Source: Nitrospira sp. (GTDB lineage Bacteria > Nitrospirota > Nitrospiria > Nitrospirales > Nitrospiraceae). From it: a stretch of DNA of 64,000 nt. Of the stretch, positions 1 through 9,082 are shown piece after piece. A model generated the notes under the pieces. The model was not told where the DNA came from, did no database searches, and saw nothing but the letters and a program-made list of their open reading frames with translations. The position numbers and the translations under genes are program-made. How positions within the stretch are numbered: the stretch's first letter is position 1; each line of letters begins with the position of its first letter. The stretch is taken from the NCBI GenBank assembly GCA_031315995.1, contig JALDRG010000002.1:310001-374000 (forward strand). Reading direction: 5' to 3'.

Positions 1-738
1 ATTGTCGTGACCGACATTCCGACCGCTGAAATGATCAAATACGCCTCCAACGCGTTTCTCGCCGTCAAAATTTCCTTCATCAACGAAATCGCCACGGTGT
101 GCGAAAAGGTGGGCGCCGACGTGCAGTTGGTCTCCAAGGGTATGGGCCTCGACACTCGCATCGGAAACAAATTTCTGCATGCCGGGCCAGGATTCGGAGG
201 CTCGTGTTTCCCGAAAGACTTGGCCGCCCTCGTCCAGACAGGTGAGCGCGTAGGATACCCGTTTCAGATTGCAGGGGCCGCAGCCAAGGTGAACTATGAA
301 CAACACCTGCGGATGGTCGAGAAGGTCAAAGAAGCCTGCGGAGGTGTGAAGGGGAAAACGCTTGGCGTCTTGGGCCTTTCCTTCAAACCCAACACCAATG
401 ATATGCGGGAAGCCCCCTCGCTGACGATCTTGGGCGAATTGATGAAGGAAGGGGCGACGATTCGCGCTTACGACCCAGCCTCCATGGAAGAATCGACGAA
501 ACTCTTGCCGGGCATGGTGCCCTGCCAGGATACTTATGACGTCGCGGAAGGCGCCGACGGACTGATCATCATGACCGAGTGGAACCAGTTTCGAAATCTC
601 GATTTCGAACGGCTCAAGAAATCCATGCGGCAGCCACTGCTCCTGGATCTCCGCAATACCTATGAATCAGATCGTGTGGTCGGCTTCGGTTTCCGTCACG
701 TCTCAGTCGGTCGCCCCACCAGAGATCCCGCCTCTTAA
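1..738 (+). CDS. ugd: UDP-glucose 6-dehydrogenase, C-terminal part
   Basis: Oxidises UDP-glucose to UDP-glucuronate with two NAD+ in the cytoplasm, supplying nucleotide sugar for surface polysaccharide. The 5' end lies outside the window; the frame is open from base 1 and about 245 residues are visible. The catalytic cysteine motif GPGFGGSCFPKD is intact, with Cys encoded at 205-207, and is followed by the helix and C-terminal NAD-binding region (GVLGLSFKPNTNDMREAPS) typical of the family. The UDP-glucuronate 4-epimerase at 26450 could use its product. The next gene is convergent, 21 bases away. Identity is secure; the missing N terminus prevents a check of the first Rossmann fold. Confidence 0.95.
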   Translation: MVVTDIPTAEMIKYASNAFLAVKISFINEIATVCEKVGADVQLVSKGMGLDTRIGNKFLHAGPGFGGSCFPKDLAALVQTGERVGYPFQIAGAAAKVNYEQHLRMVEKVKEACGGVKGKTLGVLGLSFKPNTNDMREAPSLTILGELMKEGATIRAYDPASMEESTKLLPGMVPCQDTYDVAEGADGLIIMTEWNQFRNLDFERLKKSMRQPLLLDLRNTYESDRVVGFGFRHVSVGRPTRDPAS

Positions 739-759
739 CCGGAAGGCCGGACGGCGACA

Positions 760-1470
760 CTAGCTGAGCAGCTTCGCCGGTTCGGCCTGGACCCCTTCTT
801 TGGACTTGGGCTTATAGCCCATTCGATCGAGCACCTTCATAATCTTCGTCTTCAGTCGATCATCGGCTTCAGCCAAGGCCGTGGCAAGGGGCTCGACGGC
901 GGGCTTTCCGATCTTCCGGATGATCTCCGTCGCCGACTGGCGAACATCGTCTTCCTCTGCCGCCAACAACGGCACGAGAGACGAGACGGCTGACCCACCG
1001 ATCTTGATCAACGAATCATACGCTCGTTGCCGCACATCGCCGACCTCGTCGGTGAGCGCTCCCACCAGCGGCATGACCGCTCGCGGATCTTTCAACTCGC
1101 CCAAGACTTCCGCTGCATATTTCCGATTGAGCCAGTGCGAATCCTTGAGATCGATCAACATCGCATCGGCCTTCGCTGCATTCGGATCCTTCGCACGAAT
1201 CCGGAAGCTCTTGGCGATGCGTTTGCCGCCTTCTTCCACAACGCGGATCGTCGCCCCATCACCGGGCTTGATCTTGAGGAAGTCTTCGAGAGCCTCGTCG
1301 CCGACATCCAGCACGACGGTTTTTCCGTCGTATGCGAGCAACTCGACCTCCAGCTGCTTGGCTTCGGGATTGACGGCCACGACCCGCTCCGTCACCAAGT
1401 TGAACCCGTCCTTCTTGGTGCCGCCCTTCGGTCCGATTTGAATCAATTTTGCCGGTGCTTCTTCTGCCAT
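760..1470 (-). CDS. HEAT-repeat protein with N-terminal beta domain (236 aa)
   Basis: Last gene of a run of five HEAT-repeat genes on the minus strand. Residues 1 to about 95 are not HEAT-like; they look like a small beta-rich domain (LVTERVVAVNPEAKQLEVEL). From about residue 105 there are four HEAT/PBS-lyase-type helical repeats with the DPRAVMPLVGAL signature. The C terminus KVLDRMGYKPKSK resembles the end of its paralogues. No signal peptide, so probably cytoplasmic. HEAT repeats bind proteins and some phycobilin-lyase relatives carry them, but no catalytic residues are visible. The partner is unknown. It follows its neighbour by 20 bases, which fits one transcript. Confidence 0.85.
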   Translation of the reverse strand: MAEEAPAKLIQIGPKGGTKKDGFNLVTERVVAVNPEAKQLEVELLAYDGKTVVLDVGDEALEDFLKIKPGDGATIRVVEEGGKRIAKSFRIRAKDPNAAKADAMLIDLKDSHWLNRKYAAEVLGELKDPRAVMPLVGALTDEVGDVRQRAYDSLIKIGGSAVSSLVPLLAAEEDDVRQSATEIIRKIGKPAVEPLATALAEADDRLKTKIMKVLDRMGYKPKSKEGVQAEPAKLLS

Positions 1471-1490
1471 AGTAAAGTTCCTTTATCGGG

Positions 1491-2252
1491 TTATGACGAG
1501 GTCGCCTGTTTCCATCCCAAGCTCGCAAGGACACCTTCGACTGTTTCCTGCACCATCGTATTTTCGTCTTCCAAGAGGGGAAGCAGCGGCTCGATTGCCT
1601 GCTTCGCGCCCAACCGTGCCAATGATTCCGCAGCATTTCGACGCACGAGCCAGTCCTCATCTTGAAGGGACTGGATCAACGCATCGGCACTACGCGGATC
1701 GCCGATTTTTCCCAGCGCTTCCGCGGCATGGCGCCGCACCATCCAATTGGAACCCAACAGGCCGCCGATCAGGGCATCAACGGCCCGCGTATCGCCGATC
1801 TTTTTGAGGACCCGCGCGACATCTTCCCGCACGGTGCCGTCACCGAGCGCGTCGATCAATCCCGGCGTTGCCCGTGAGTCGCCGATCCGCTCCAATGCCC
1901 ACACCGCCGCCGTTCTGACAGCCCCATCCTTATCCTTCAAAGCCACCATGAGCGGATCCACCGCGCGAGGATCGCGGAAGCGTCCCAGCGCATTCGCCGC
2001 CTGCTCGCGAACGGCCCATTCATCGTCACCCAATGCCTCCAGCATCTGATCGAACGCAACGGGTCCGATGCGCACCACGGCCGTCGCGGCCGCTTCACGA
2101 ATCACGACATCCTCATCCGCCATCAGGCCGATCAGTTGTGGAACGGCGTCGATCCCCATCTGTCCGAGACTCGCCATCGCATGGTCCCGCAACGCCTCGT
2201 TGTCGTCGCGGAGCGCGGATATTAATTGTGCAATTCGCTCGGCATCACTCAT
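1491..2252 (-). CDS. HEAT-repeat protein (253 aa)
   Basis: Built almost entirely of HEAT/PBS-lyase-like repeats of about 31 residues (for example DEWAVREQAANALGRFRDPRA), seven to eight copies, ending in GVLASLGWKQ. The frame is open further upstream to 2315, but the start at 2252 (MSDAERIAQ) is preferred because it overlaps the upstream stop in ATGAGTGA, a typical translational-coupling arrangement. Cytoplasmic scaffold or adaptor is the likely role; no active site is seen. The repeats are very similar to those in the neighbouring four genes, so the cluster arose by tandem duplication. Confidence 0.87.
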   Translation of the reverse strand: MSDAERIAQLISALRDDNEALRDHAMASLGQMGIDAVPQLIGLMADEDVVIREAAATAVVRIGPVAFDQMLEALGDDEWAVREQAANALGRFRDPRAVDPLMVALKDKDGAVRTAAVWALERIGDSRATPGLIDALGDGTVREDVARVLKKIGDTRAVDALIGGLLGSNWMVRRHAAEALGKIGDPRSADALIQSLQDEDWLVRRNAAESLARLGAKQAIEPLLPLLEDENTMVQETVEGVLASLGWKQATSS

Positions 2253-3345
2253 GATCGTCCGATTCCTCCTGTCCGACCGGTTGTGCGCCTTCAAGCGCCG
2301 CAAGTTTGTCCGCAATGAGACCGGCGCTGTACGACACGATGCCGTCCCGGTCGGTCCGCAATCGGTTGAACAACTCGTTATATGGACGCAACACCTCGAC
2401 GTCTTTGATTTTGGCCAGCGCCTCGATAGCCATCACGCGTAACGGTCTGATGGGGATCGCCTCGATGTACAATTGCGCCGGCCTGGGGTCTCCGATAAGG
2501 CCCAGCGACTTCACGGCATACTCTTTGACTCCGGTGTCCTTGTCCACCTGAAGCCGCTTCATCAACGGCTCGACTGCGCGGACATCCCCGATCTTGCCCA
2601 GCAAATCCGCCGCCGCTTCACGCACCACCCAATCGTCATCTTCCAGATACTCGATCAAGATTTCGACCGCAGGCCGCCCAATTCCCAATAAATCCATAAC
2701 CGTGGACATGCGGGCTTCTTCACGCTCGCTCGCCCCCTCCACGTCACGCAGCGCGTTAAACGTCGCATCGATTCGATCCCTGATCGCCCCCAGTTTCTTC
2801 AGTGTCCGCACGGCGCTGTCACGAACGGCCGGAGACGCCATCGCATCAATCAATCCGTCTGCCGAACGGGGATCAAGCAAGTGTTCGAGGATCATTGCCG
2901 CGGTTGTCTGCGCTTCGACCTCGGGATGGGCCAGCATCTCGCACAACGGGGTGATCGCGTTGGGGATCAACCCCAGGAGTTGCCGCACCCGGCTCCGAAC
3001 ATCCTCGTCGGGAGACTCGTGAAGATTGCGCACCAAGCCCGCCGCTGTCTTGTCATCCAGGTTGCCGGCCATCTGTTCCAGCGCAGCAAACGCGGCTTGC
3101 CGAACCGTCTCTTCGGAGTCCCGAAGCAGGGCGACCAAAGAAAGGCCTGCGGCCGGATCCTTGATCCGCGACAACATCGCCGCCGCCTCAACACGAAGGG
3201 GAACATCACCCGTCCCCAGGGCTTGCGTCAACGCCTGCACCGCCCGAGGTCCACCGGCTAAGCAGGCAGCCGTCGCCCGCATGCGCCGCCACTCTTCCTC
3301 GTGGGTCAGTTCAGAAACGAGTGTGTCGATGCTTTCTTTAGGCAT
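2245..3345 (-). CDS. HEAT-repeat protein (366 aa)
   Basis: Soluble all-helical repeat protein. The N-terminal half has degenerate HEAT units (ALGTGDVPLRVEAAAMLSRI). The middle carries a less repetitive insert around residues 170-215, and the second half returns to canonical units such as DDWVVREAAADLLGKIGDVRA. Unlike its paralogues it lacks the terminal LGW-type helix and ends in a polar tail. Its stop overlaps the start of the next gene by eight bases, and it begins 93 bases after the upstream paralogue ends. Function unknown beyond protein binding. Confidence 0.86.
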   Translation of the reverse strand: MPKESIDTLVSELTHEEEWRRMRATAACLAGGPRAVQALTQALGTGDVPLRVEAAAMLSRIKDPAAGLSLVALLRDSEETVRQAAFAALEQMAGNLDDKTAAGLVRNLHESPDEDVRSRVRQLLGLIPNAITPLCEMLAHPEVEAQTTAAMILEHLLDPRSADGLIDAMASPAVRDSAVRTLKKLGAIRDRIDATFNALRDVEGASEREEARMSTVMDLLGIGRPAVEILIEYLEDDDWVVREAAADLLGKIGDVRAVEPLMKRLQVDKDTGVKEYAVKSLGLIGDPRPAQLYIEAIPIRPLRVMAIEALAKIKDVEVLRPYNELFNRLRTDRDGIVSYSAGLIADKLAALEGAQPVGQEESDDHE

Positions 3346-3438
3346 TCAACAATTTCGATACGTGCTTGCGGTTCATCTGGGCGATTGCGCGAGGCGAAAC
3401 CGCCTCCGACACATCCCCCATCACGAACGGCCAACCTG

Positions 3439-4521
3439 TCAGACCCGACCCGGACGCCACCCGACGGCCGTCAGCGTCTCTCGAAGGTGATACCGAACAT
3501 TTTCATCCTGTTCCTTTGCCAGCATCGGCAACAGGGACGGGATCACCACTGGTCCAAACTTGGTCAGGGCCGCAGCCGCTTCCGACCGGGTGATCGTGTT
3601 CTGTAGCGCCACGATCAGCGACGGAATGGCCACCCCATCGGCAATCATTCCCAGCGCACGAGCCGCCATCCCCATGATCGCCATCTCGTCGGTCCACCCA
3701 TCGGCGCAAGGAGTGACCGAATCGCTCGGCTCGCCCAGCGGCGCCCCCTCCACAATCCGCCGCAGAAGCGGTACGGCGCGACGATCGCCGATGTGCCCGA
3801 GGGCCTCGACGGCCAAGAGCCGCAAGCTAGGCTCCTTCATCACCGTCACCAGGTAATCCACTGCGCGCGCATCCCGGAGCGCACCCAGAGCCCGCACGAC
3901 ATCTTCGCGGATCGCCGAGTCCCGCTCATTGAACAAGGCCCGCAGCAGCGGATCGACGGAGGCCGGAGACTTCAGCTTACCTAACGCCTCCACCGCATGG
4001 AGACGAACCAACCAGTCATCATGTTCCAGCGCGTGGATCAATCCTTCCACAGCCGCGGTGCCGATAGCGGCCAACGCGCCGGAGACTTCTTCGCGAACGG
4101 CCTTGACCTTGTCCTGCAACAGCGGCATCAGCGCAGCGACGGCTTCCGGGTCTCCGATTCGTCCCAGGCCCTTCGCGGCGTGCATGCGCACGATCCAATC
4201 GCGACTACCCAGCGCATCAATAAGCGGACGAAATACCCGAGCATCGGCGATCGAGGCCAAAATAGCCGAGGCCGATTCCTGCACCTGCAACGCCGGATCA
4301 CCTAAACAGCCGGCCAAAGCCGGCACCGACACAGGACCGAGGGCAGAGAGCGCCCCGATGGCCGCTTCACGGACGGCCCGATCAGCATCCCGGAGGGCAC
4401 TCGTCAAGGGCAGCACAGCCCGAGCGTCTTTGAGCGTTCCAAGCAGGGTCGCAGCTTCCTCCCGAATCGCCCAATCTTCATCCGACAGGGCTGCGATCTG
4501 TTCACTGACAGTGTCGGCCAT
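3439..4521 (-). CDS. HEAT-repeat protein (360 aa)
   Basis: Begins with MADTVSEQIAALSDEDW and is made of roughly ten HEAT units with the consensus D.DW.VR..AA..LG.IGDP.AV..L. A short loop with a Cys (SDSVTPCADGWTDEM, about residues 248-262) interrupts the array. It ends RETLTAVGWRPGRV, the same terminal helix found in three paralogues. Cytoplasmic, with no catalytic motif. A 187-base gap separates it from the upstream HEAT gene, so it could have its own promoter. Confidence 0.87.
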   Translation of the reverse strand: MADTVSEQIAALSDEDWAIREEAATLLGTLKDARAVLPLTSALRDADRAVREAAIGALSALGPVSVPALAGCLGDPALQVQESASAILASIADARVFRPLIDALGSRDWIVRMHAAKGLGRIGDPEAVAALMPLLQDKVKAVREEVSGALAAIGTAAVEGLIHALEHDDWLVRLHAVEALGKLKSPASVDPLLRALFNERDSAIREDVVRALGALRDARAVDYLVTVMKEPSLRLLAVEALGHIGDRRAVPLLRRIVEGAPLGEPSDSVTPCADGWTDEMAIMGMAARALGMIADGVAIPSLIVALQNTITRSEAAAALTKFGPVVIPSLLPMLAKEQDENVRYHLRETLTAVGWRPGRV

Positions 4522-4708
4522 GGTACCTCGGCCTCTGGTGAGGCCATCGACCTTAACACAGGATTTTTTTAGGGGTCAACGCGGGGTCGGCGGAGCGACC
4601 TGGCATCGAACCTTCCCCGCCCAGCTGGTCGAAACAGAGGAGAAGAAACGGTTGGATCGCCGTGGACGCTCCTCGCTCGAAACGGATCCCACGGGAAGGA
4701 CTCGCGGG

Positions 4709-6079
4709 TTACCGCACCGATCCTTTCGCGAAATCACCGCTCGGACCGAATCGACCGATATCGCCCAGCGGACGATCGACACGAAGATTATCGGCTTGAC
4801 TGGAGTCTACCGACGTCTCTTCATCCGGAGGCGTCCAACCAAGGTGTTCCAACGTTTCCACCACCAGCAACCGCAGGGAATCTTTGGCCGTCAATCGGAC
4901 TGATGCATAGGATAGGACGCGTTCTCCTTCGGCTTCAACTTCCGATGCCTTAGGGTCGTAGAGAAATGAAATCAACGGTTCGATCGCCGAGTCACCGATC
5001 AGCACCAGCGCCGCCGCGACTTTTTCCCGCAAGACCCCATCCTTCAACAGCATAATGAGATCGGGAATGACGCGCGGATCGCGGAAATGTCCGAGCGCGG
5101 TGGCCGCCGCTTCCTTAATAAATGCGTCTTCGCTGACGATGCACCCAGGGGTCGGAGTCCCTTCCTGACGAACGCCTTTTCCCTTGAGAGCAGCCAACAC
5201 TGCAGGAAGGGCGCGGGGATCACCGATCATGCCGAGAGAAGCGATCGCATGACGCTTCACCGCACCATCCTTCATGGCCTCCAGCAACCCGTCAATGGCA
5301 CGGGAGTCGCCGATCATGCCCAATGCAATCGTGGCATCTTCACGCACGGCTCGATCCGGATCCTTCAATGCCCCGATCAAGGCATCCACCACGCGTGGCT
5401 CCCGCACCCAGCTCCGGCCGATTTGATAGTCCGTCGTCATGCCTCCCAATGCGCGAGCGGCATGGCAGCGCACGACGAAATCTTTGTCGTGCATGCTCTC
5501 GAGCAGCAAATCGACGGACGGCTGCCCGATTGACACCAGAGCAATGCCGGCAGTTTCACGGACGATTTTAGAGGAATCCCGGAACATCTTGATCAACGCG
5601 GGAATAGCTTTCGGGTCGCCGATTTTTCCCAACGCCTCCGCTGCGGCACTCTTCACGGCACCATCGCGGTCTCGGCAGGCAAAGATCAACCCATCGACTG
5701 CGCGCGGATCACGGAGATCGCCGCACGCTTTGGCCGCGTGCTCCCGAACCCGCCACCGCTCATCCTTCATTGCCGCAAGCAGCCGATCCATCTGTCCAGC
5801 GCCCAGAGACACGACGGCCGCCACCGCTTCGTTGCGAACTTCCATAATGGGATCGTTGAATAACACGATCAGCGCTTCAATCGCCTTCGCGCCCCCGATT
5901 TTAGCGACACCCCACCCGGCACGAGTTCGCACCGACCAATATTCGTCGCCGCAAGCTCTGATCAATGCATCCAGCGTGGTCGGGTCTGCTAACTCGACGA
6001 GGGCTTTCGCGGCCTCTTCCCGCGTGGCATCGTCCGCATCTTCAAGGGAATCAAGCAGATCATCGAGAACCTGTGCCAT
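4709..6079 (-). CDS. HEAT-repeat protein (456 aa), first of five paralogues
   Basis: The longest HEAT protein of the cluster, with about twelve repeats (for example DEYWSVRTRAGWGVAKIGG). One insertion around residues 295-310 (KGVRQEGTPTPGC) has the same position and a similar sequence to the Cys loop of the 360-aa paralogue. The frame is open to 6181, but the extra residues do not look like a HEAT protein, so the start is placed at MAQVLDDLLDSLEDADD (6079). That start overlaps the end of the upstream secreted-protein gene by 20 bases, suggesting co-transcription. The C terminus has LEHLGWTPPDEE followed by a polar tail. Confidence 0.87.
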   Translation of the reverse strand: MAQVLDDLLDSLEDADDATREEAAKALVELADPTTLDALIRACGDEYWSVRTRAGWGVAKIGGAKAIEALIVLFNDPIMEVRNEAVAAVVSLGAGQMDRLLAAMKDERWRVREHAAKACGDLRDPRAVDGLIFACRDRDGAVKSAAAEALGKIGDPKAIPALIKMFRDSSKIVRETAGIALVSIGQPSVDLLLESMHDKDFVVRCHAARALGGMTTDYQIGRSWVREPRVVDALIGALKDPDRAVREDATIALGMIGDSRAIDGLLEAMKDGAVKRHAIASLGMIGDPRALPAVLAALKGKGVRQEGTPTPGCIVSEDAFIKEAAATALGHFRDPRVIPDLIMLLKDGVLREKVAAALVLIGDSAIEPLISFLYDPKASEVEAEGERVLSYASVRLTAKDSLRLLVVETLEHLGWTPPDEETSVDSSQADNLRVDRPLGDIGRFGPSGDFAKGSVR

Positions 6080-6551
6080 CACCCACCTCACTATTCCCGT
6101 AATAGGCATCACGTTGACCGCCATGAGGATAGGTGCGTTTGCACCGTACCACCAAGGTCTGAGTCCCGCGGCCCTCCACACATTGATCGAGTGACTTGGA
6201 GTATTCCAGCTTCCCGTCCAAACTCACCGTGAAGGGAAAGTCGAAGGTAAAACTGATGAACTTATATTGTCCCGGCTTGAGCTTCAACTCCCGCGTTTCG
6301 GTCGTCCGGTAGGCATCCGAGGTCTCTGGATCCAAAATCCAGAGTTGCGGCGTGATACCTGGTACCTGCCACCACGATTGCGGCACCAATGGGGTCGGAT
6401 CGATCGTGATCGTATGTTCCTTGCCGTAAGCAGGGGGAGGACCGGCCGCCAAGAGCCGTTCCGATTGGCCAACGACCGCCGCGCATATCAGCGTCATGAT
6501 CCAACTGAACACCTGACGTCCGGGGAAAGCTCTGTGCGACGATGAACGCAT
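6060..6551 (-). CDS. small secreted protein of unknown function (163 aa)
   Basis: The start at 6551 gives a basic N terminus and a hydrophobic stretch (VFSWIMTLICAAVVG), cleaved probably near LLAAG; an open frame to 6653 adds only a basic Arg/Ser-rich leader. The mature part contains a Trp/Pro-rich region (VPQSWWQVPGITPQLWILD), beta-like strands and two cysteines (DQCVEGRG, VVRCKRTY) that could form a periplasmic disulfide. No family recognised. It lies between the phosphatase-like gene (10 bases away) and the HEAT array (20-base overlap), so the three probably form one operon. Confidence 0.7.
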   Translation of the reverse strand: MRSSSHRAFPGRQVFSWIMTLICAAVVGQSERLLAAGPPPAYGKEHTITIDPTPLVPQSWWQVPGITPQLWILDPETSDAYRTTETRELKLKPGQYKFISFTFDFPFTVSLDGKLEYSKSLDQCVEGRGTQTLVVRCKRTYPHGGQRDAYYGNSEVGDGTGSR

Positions 6552-6561
6552 AGGTATCCTC

Positions 6562-7611
6562 TTATTGCAGGAGCGGGCTGACTGGAGCCGCGATGAACGC
6601 GGTCTTAAAGATTTCCTCGACCGGGTGGCTCTCCCATTCCGTGTAGGTGTCAAGTCCGAGCGCGCGCAACACCGTTGCGCCGGTGTCGATAATCGACACC
6701 GGTTGATGGATCATGTAACCAGGCTTGATGCCGACCCCTGAGGCGATCCAAGGCACCACGGGAAGGTGGCTTGCCGACTCACCGGATACCTCACCGGATG
6801 AAAATTGCATTTCGCCGAACGCACTGAGCGAGGTGGCAAACACCGTGGTCCGCTTGATCAGCCCATGTTCCCGGTACAAATCGAGCACCGTTCCCATGGC
6901 CTTATCCACAGCCTTCAATGCATCCTTATAGGGAGCGGAATTCCAACCCTGGGCTTCACCCACTCGCCCGGGAGCAGGCAGATGGACGACCAGAAAATGA
7001 GGCAATGCCGGAATCGCATGGCCATAACCCGATCCACTCGTAGCCTTTTTGAAGTAGTCCCGCACATAGCTGACGAGACGGTCGGGATTGCACTCGGCCC
7101 GGAGCGGACCGCACATTTGATAATCCGTATAGGGTTCCGGCTTCGCGAGCTGGTAGAGAGACTCGTCCATATAAAATATCGCGCTGTCCCTGCCACCGCT
7201 CAGGTCCAAATAATCAAACACCGTCGGCGCACGAGGGTACCCGCGACTGAATTCGAAGACGTTCCAGTTGATTCCGTGCTTGGCGACCGGCATTCCCGTC
7301 ACCAGCGAAGCCATGGTCGGCAACCGGCGCGCAGGTGCGACGGCTGTGGCAGACCAGGTGACCGCCCCATTCTTCACGAGGGTGGACAAGACCGGCATCG
7401 CGCCGCTCTTTAACGATTCCTGTCCAAACCCTTCGAGCACGAACAGAATGACGTATTCCGCCATGCCTTCCGGCACAGGAGAGGAAACTTCCCCTCCTCC
7501 GCGGGCCGCAAGGGCAACAGATTGGGACGGGGACACCACGAAAATTAAACTCAGACTCACGACCAGGCAAAAGGCCGCGGTGACTGTAACAATGCTGCGG
7601 ATAGGACTCAT
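6562..7611 (-). CDS. secreted alkaline-phosphatase-superfamily protein, probably catalytically dead (349 aa)
   Basis: Starts MSPIRSIVTVTAAFCL with a clear signal peptide; the ATG at 7626 is an alternative. The fold markers of type I phosphodiesterases/nucleotide pyrophosphatases are present: LPTMASLVTGMPVAKHGINW around the nucleophile Thr, HLPVVPWIASGVGIKPG, and SIIDTGATVLRALGL near the end. However, the first metal Asp is Glu (FVLEGFGQ), the DxxxH motif is missing (HLPAPGRVGEAQG) and the usual SDHGM is replaced by TSLSAFGEM. Loss of most zinc ligands predicts a binding or regulatory protein, not a phosphatase. It heads the HEAT operon. The fold is fairly sure; inactivity is inferred. Confidence 0.75.
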   Translation of the reverse strand: MSPIRSIVTVTAAFCLVVSLSLIFVVSPSQSVALAARGGGEVSSPVPEGMAEYVILFVLEGFGQESLKSGAMPVLSTLVKNGAVTWSATAVAPARRLPTMASLVTGMPVAKHGINWNVFEFSRGYPRAPTVFDYLDLSGGRDSAIFYMDESLYQLAKPEPYTDYQMCGPLRAECNPDRLVSYVRDYFKKATSGSGYGHAIPALPHFLVVHLPAPGRVGEAQGWNSAPYKDALKAVDKAMGTVLDLYREHGLIKRTTVFATSLSAFGEMQFSSGEVSGESASHLPVVPWIASGVGIKPGYMIHQPVSIIDTGATVLRALGLDTYTEWESHPVEEIFKTAFIAAPVSPLLQ

Positions 7612-7796
7612 AACCTGCCTCACCATACGATCTATTTAGACGCGAAGAGAAAGTACCTTAGCATGCTGTTTTCCGCGAAGGCAAGGCGCGAACCCTGCTC
7701 GTCATGGCGTCTGAGGGGGATCAATGTTATCCTGAGCGAGTCGGCCAAAGTCTACCAGCAACCACGCTCAGACAAGCTTGTCCACGGTGTGAGGCG

Positions 7797-9080
7797 ATGT
7801 CCCAAACTCCTCTTCACAAAGGCCTTCGCCGAATAACCGGCACGTCCCTGCGCAGACCATCCGTTCATCCCTGCTTCGGCCTGCTCACGGTCAGTCTGCT
7901 CCTTCTCCTCGTTTACCCCTTTCCAGTCCAGGCCGAGGTTCGAGTCGTGACCGGGACGGGCGAACATCGAATGAACGATCGAGAAACGAAAGCGGATGCG
8001 ATCAGGCTCGCCACGGAGCAGGCGAAGAAACAGGCGTTGGAACAGGTCGCCTCCTACCTGGAAAGCGTCACGGTGGTGCGGGATCTGGACGTCACCCAAG
8101 ATGAAATCCGCAGTTACACCGCTGGGATGGTCCTGGTCCTTGATCAGCAAGTGAAGACGATGCTGGATGGAAATGTCGTCGTAATCCGCGTCGATCTCGC
8201 GGCACAAGTGGACACCGACGAGGTTGCCCGGGCCATCGCCGCCTTGCGGCAAAACGAGGATGCGCGCGAGCAGTTGCTTGCGCTCAGACAGGATGTCGAG
8301 TCTCTGCAACAGGACCTCGATGCAGCGAACGAAGCTCTCGCCGCAGCCACATCGCCTGAACAGGTCCAACAGCTACATCATGAGCGGAAGGAATTGCTCA
8401 ACCGCGCAGAGTCTGACGCGATGGTGGCGCAAGCCTGGACCGACTGGGTATTGGTCGCTCCATTCGCGCAGCCCTATCCATCGGCCGGCCTGGCCCAGGT
8501 CCAAGCACTGCTTGTTCTGGCAGCGAGATTGAATCCCAACAATCCTCACCTGGCCATTGCCCGACAGACCGTGGGCGCCAACGCACCACCGGCGCCGCCC
8601 CGGTCTCCGCGACCACCTGTGCCGCATACCGTTCCATATTTGCCCGGCTACTCCGCCCCCCCGCAACAACCGGCTCAACCGGGGGCGACCCCACCGGCTG
8701 ATTCCCGGCAGCGTTCAAGTGCCTATCACATGCAGCCACTGCCGCCCAATTCATCGGGCCAGCCGCCGCAGCCTGGCAGCGCCTCGACAATGATCCAAGT
8801 GCCTATGCATCCGGGGACGCCTCTCCCGCCATCAGGGCGCGCTACGATGCCTCTCTACCGGCAAGTCCCCGCACCGAACAGCCGGGGCACCCAGGCGACG
8901 CTGCATACCTATCAAGCAGGAGTCGAGCGGGTCTCGCCCTCCACGCCAGAACCGTCCTCCGTCACGCCGGCTGAAACCTCGCCCGTCATCATGCACCAGG
9001 CTCCGCAGTCACCATTGCCCGTCCCACCTCCACGTTCGCAACGCATCCCCGATCAGTGGACCGATCAGGGAGGAAAGTAG
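7797..9080 (+). CDS. secreted protein with FlgT/LPP20-like N-terminal region and Pro-rich tail (427 aa)
   Basis: An N-terminal hydrophobic segment (LLTVSLLLLLVYPFPVQA) marks export; the start at 7797 is chosen to leave a normal leader, though the frame is open to 7704. After cleavage, EVRVVTGTGEHRMND and the helix ADAIRLATEQAKKQALEQ resemble the domain at the start of FlgT and related lipoproteins, where multiple strands follow a helix rich in A.R.A...A. A coiled-coil-like stretch (about 165-215) follows, then a 200-residue Pro/Gln/Ser-rich disordered tail. The next gene starts two bases after the stop. Role unknown, probably periplasmic. Confidence 0.7.
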   Translation: MSQTPLHKGLRRITGTSLRRPSVHPCFGLLTVSLLLLLVYPFPVQAEVRVVTGTGEHRMNDRETKADAIRLATEQAKKQALEQVASYLESVTVVRDLDVTQDEIRSYTAGMVLVLDQQVKTMLDGNVVVIRVDLAAQVDTDEVARAIAALRQNEDAREQLLALRQDVESLQQDLDAANEALAAATSPEQVQQLHHERKELLNRAESDAMVAQAWTDWVLVAPFAQPYPSAGLAQVQALLVLAARLNPNNPHLAIARQTVGANAPPAPPRSPRPPVPHTVPYLPGYSAPPQQPAQPGATPPADSRQRSSAYHMQPLPPNSSGQPPQPGSASTMIQVPMHPGTPLPPSGRATMPLYRQVPAPNSRGTQATLHTYQAGVERVSPSTPEPSSVTPAETSPVIMHQAPQSPLPVPPPRSQRIPDQWTDQGGK

Positions 9081-9082
9081 CC

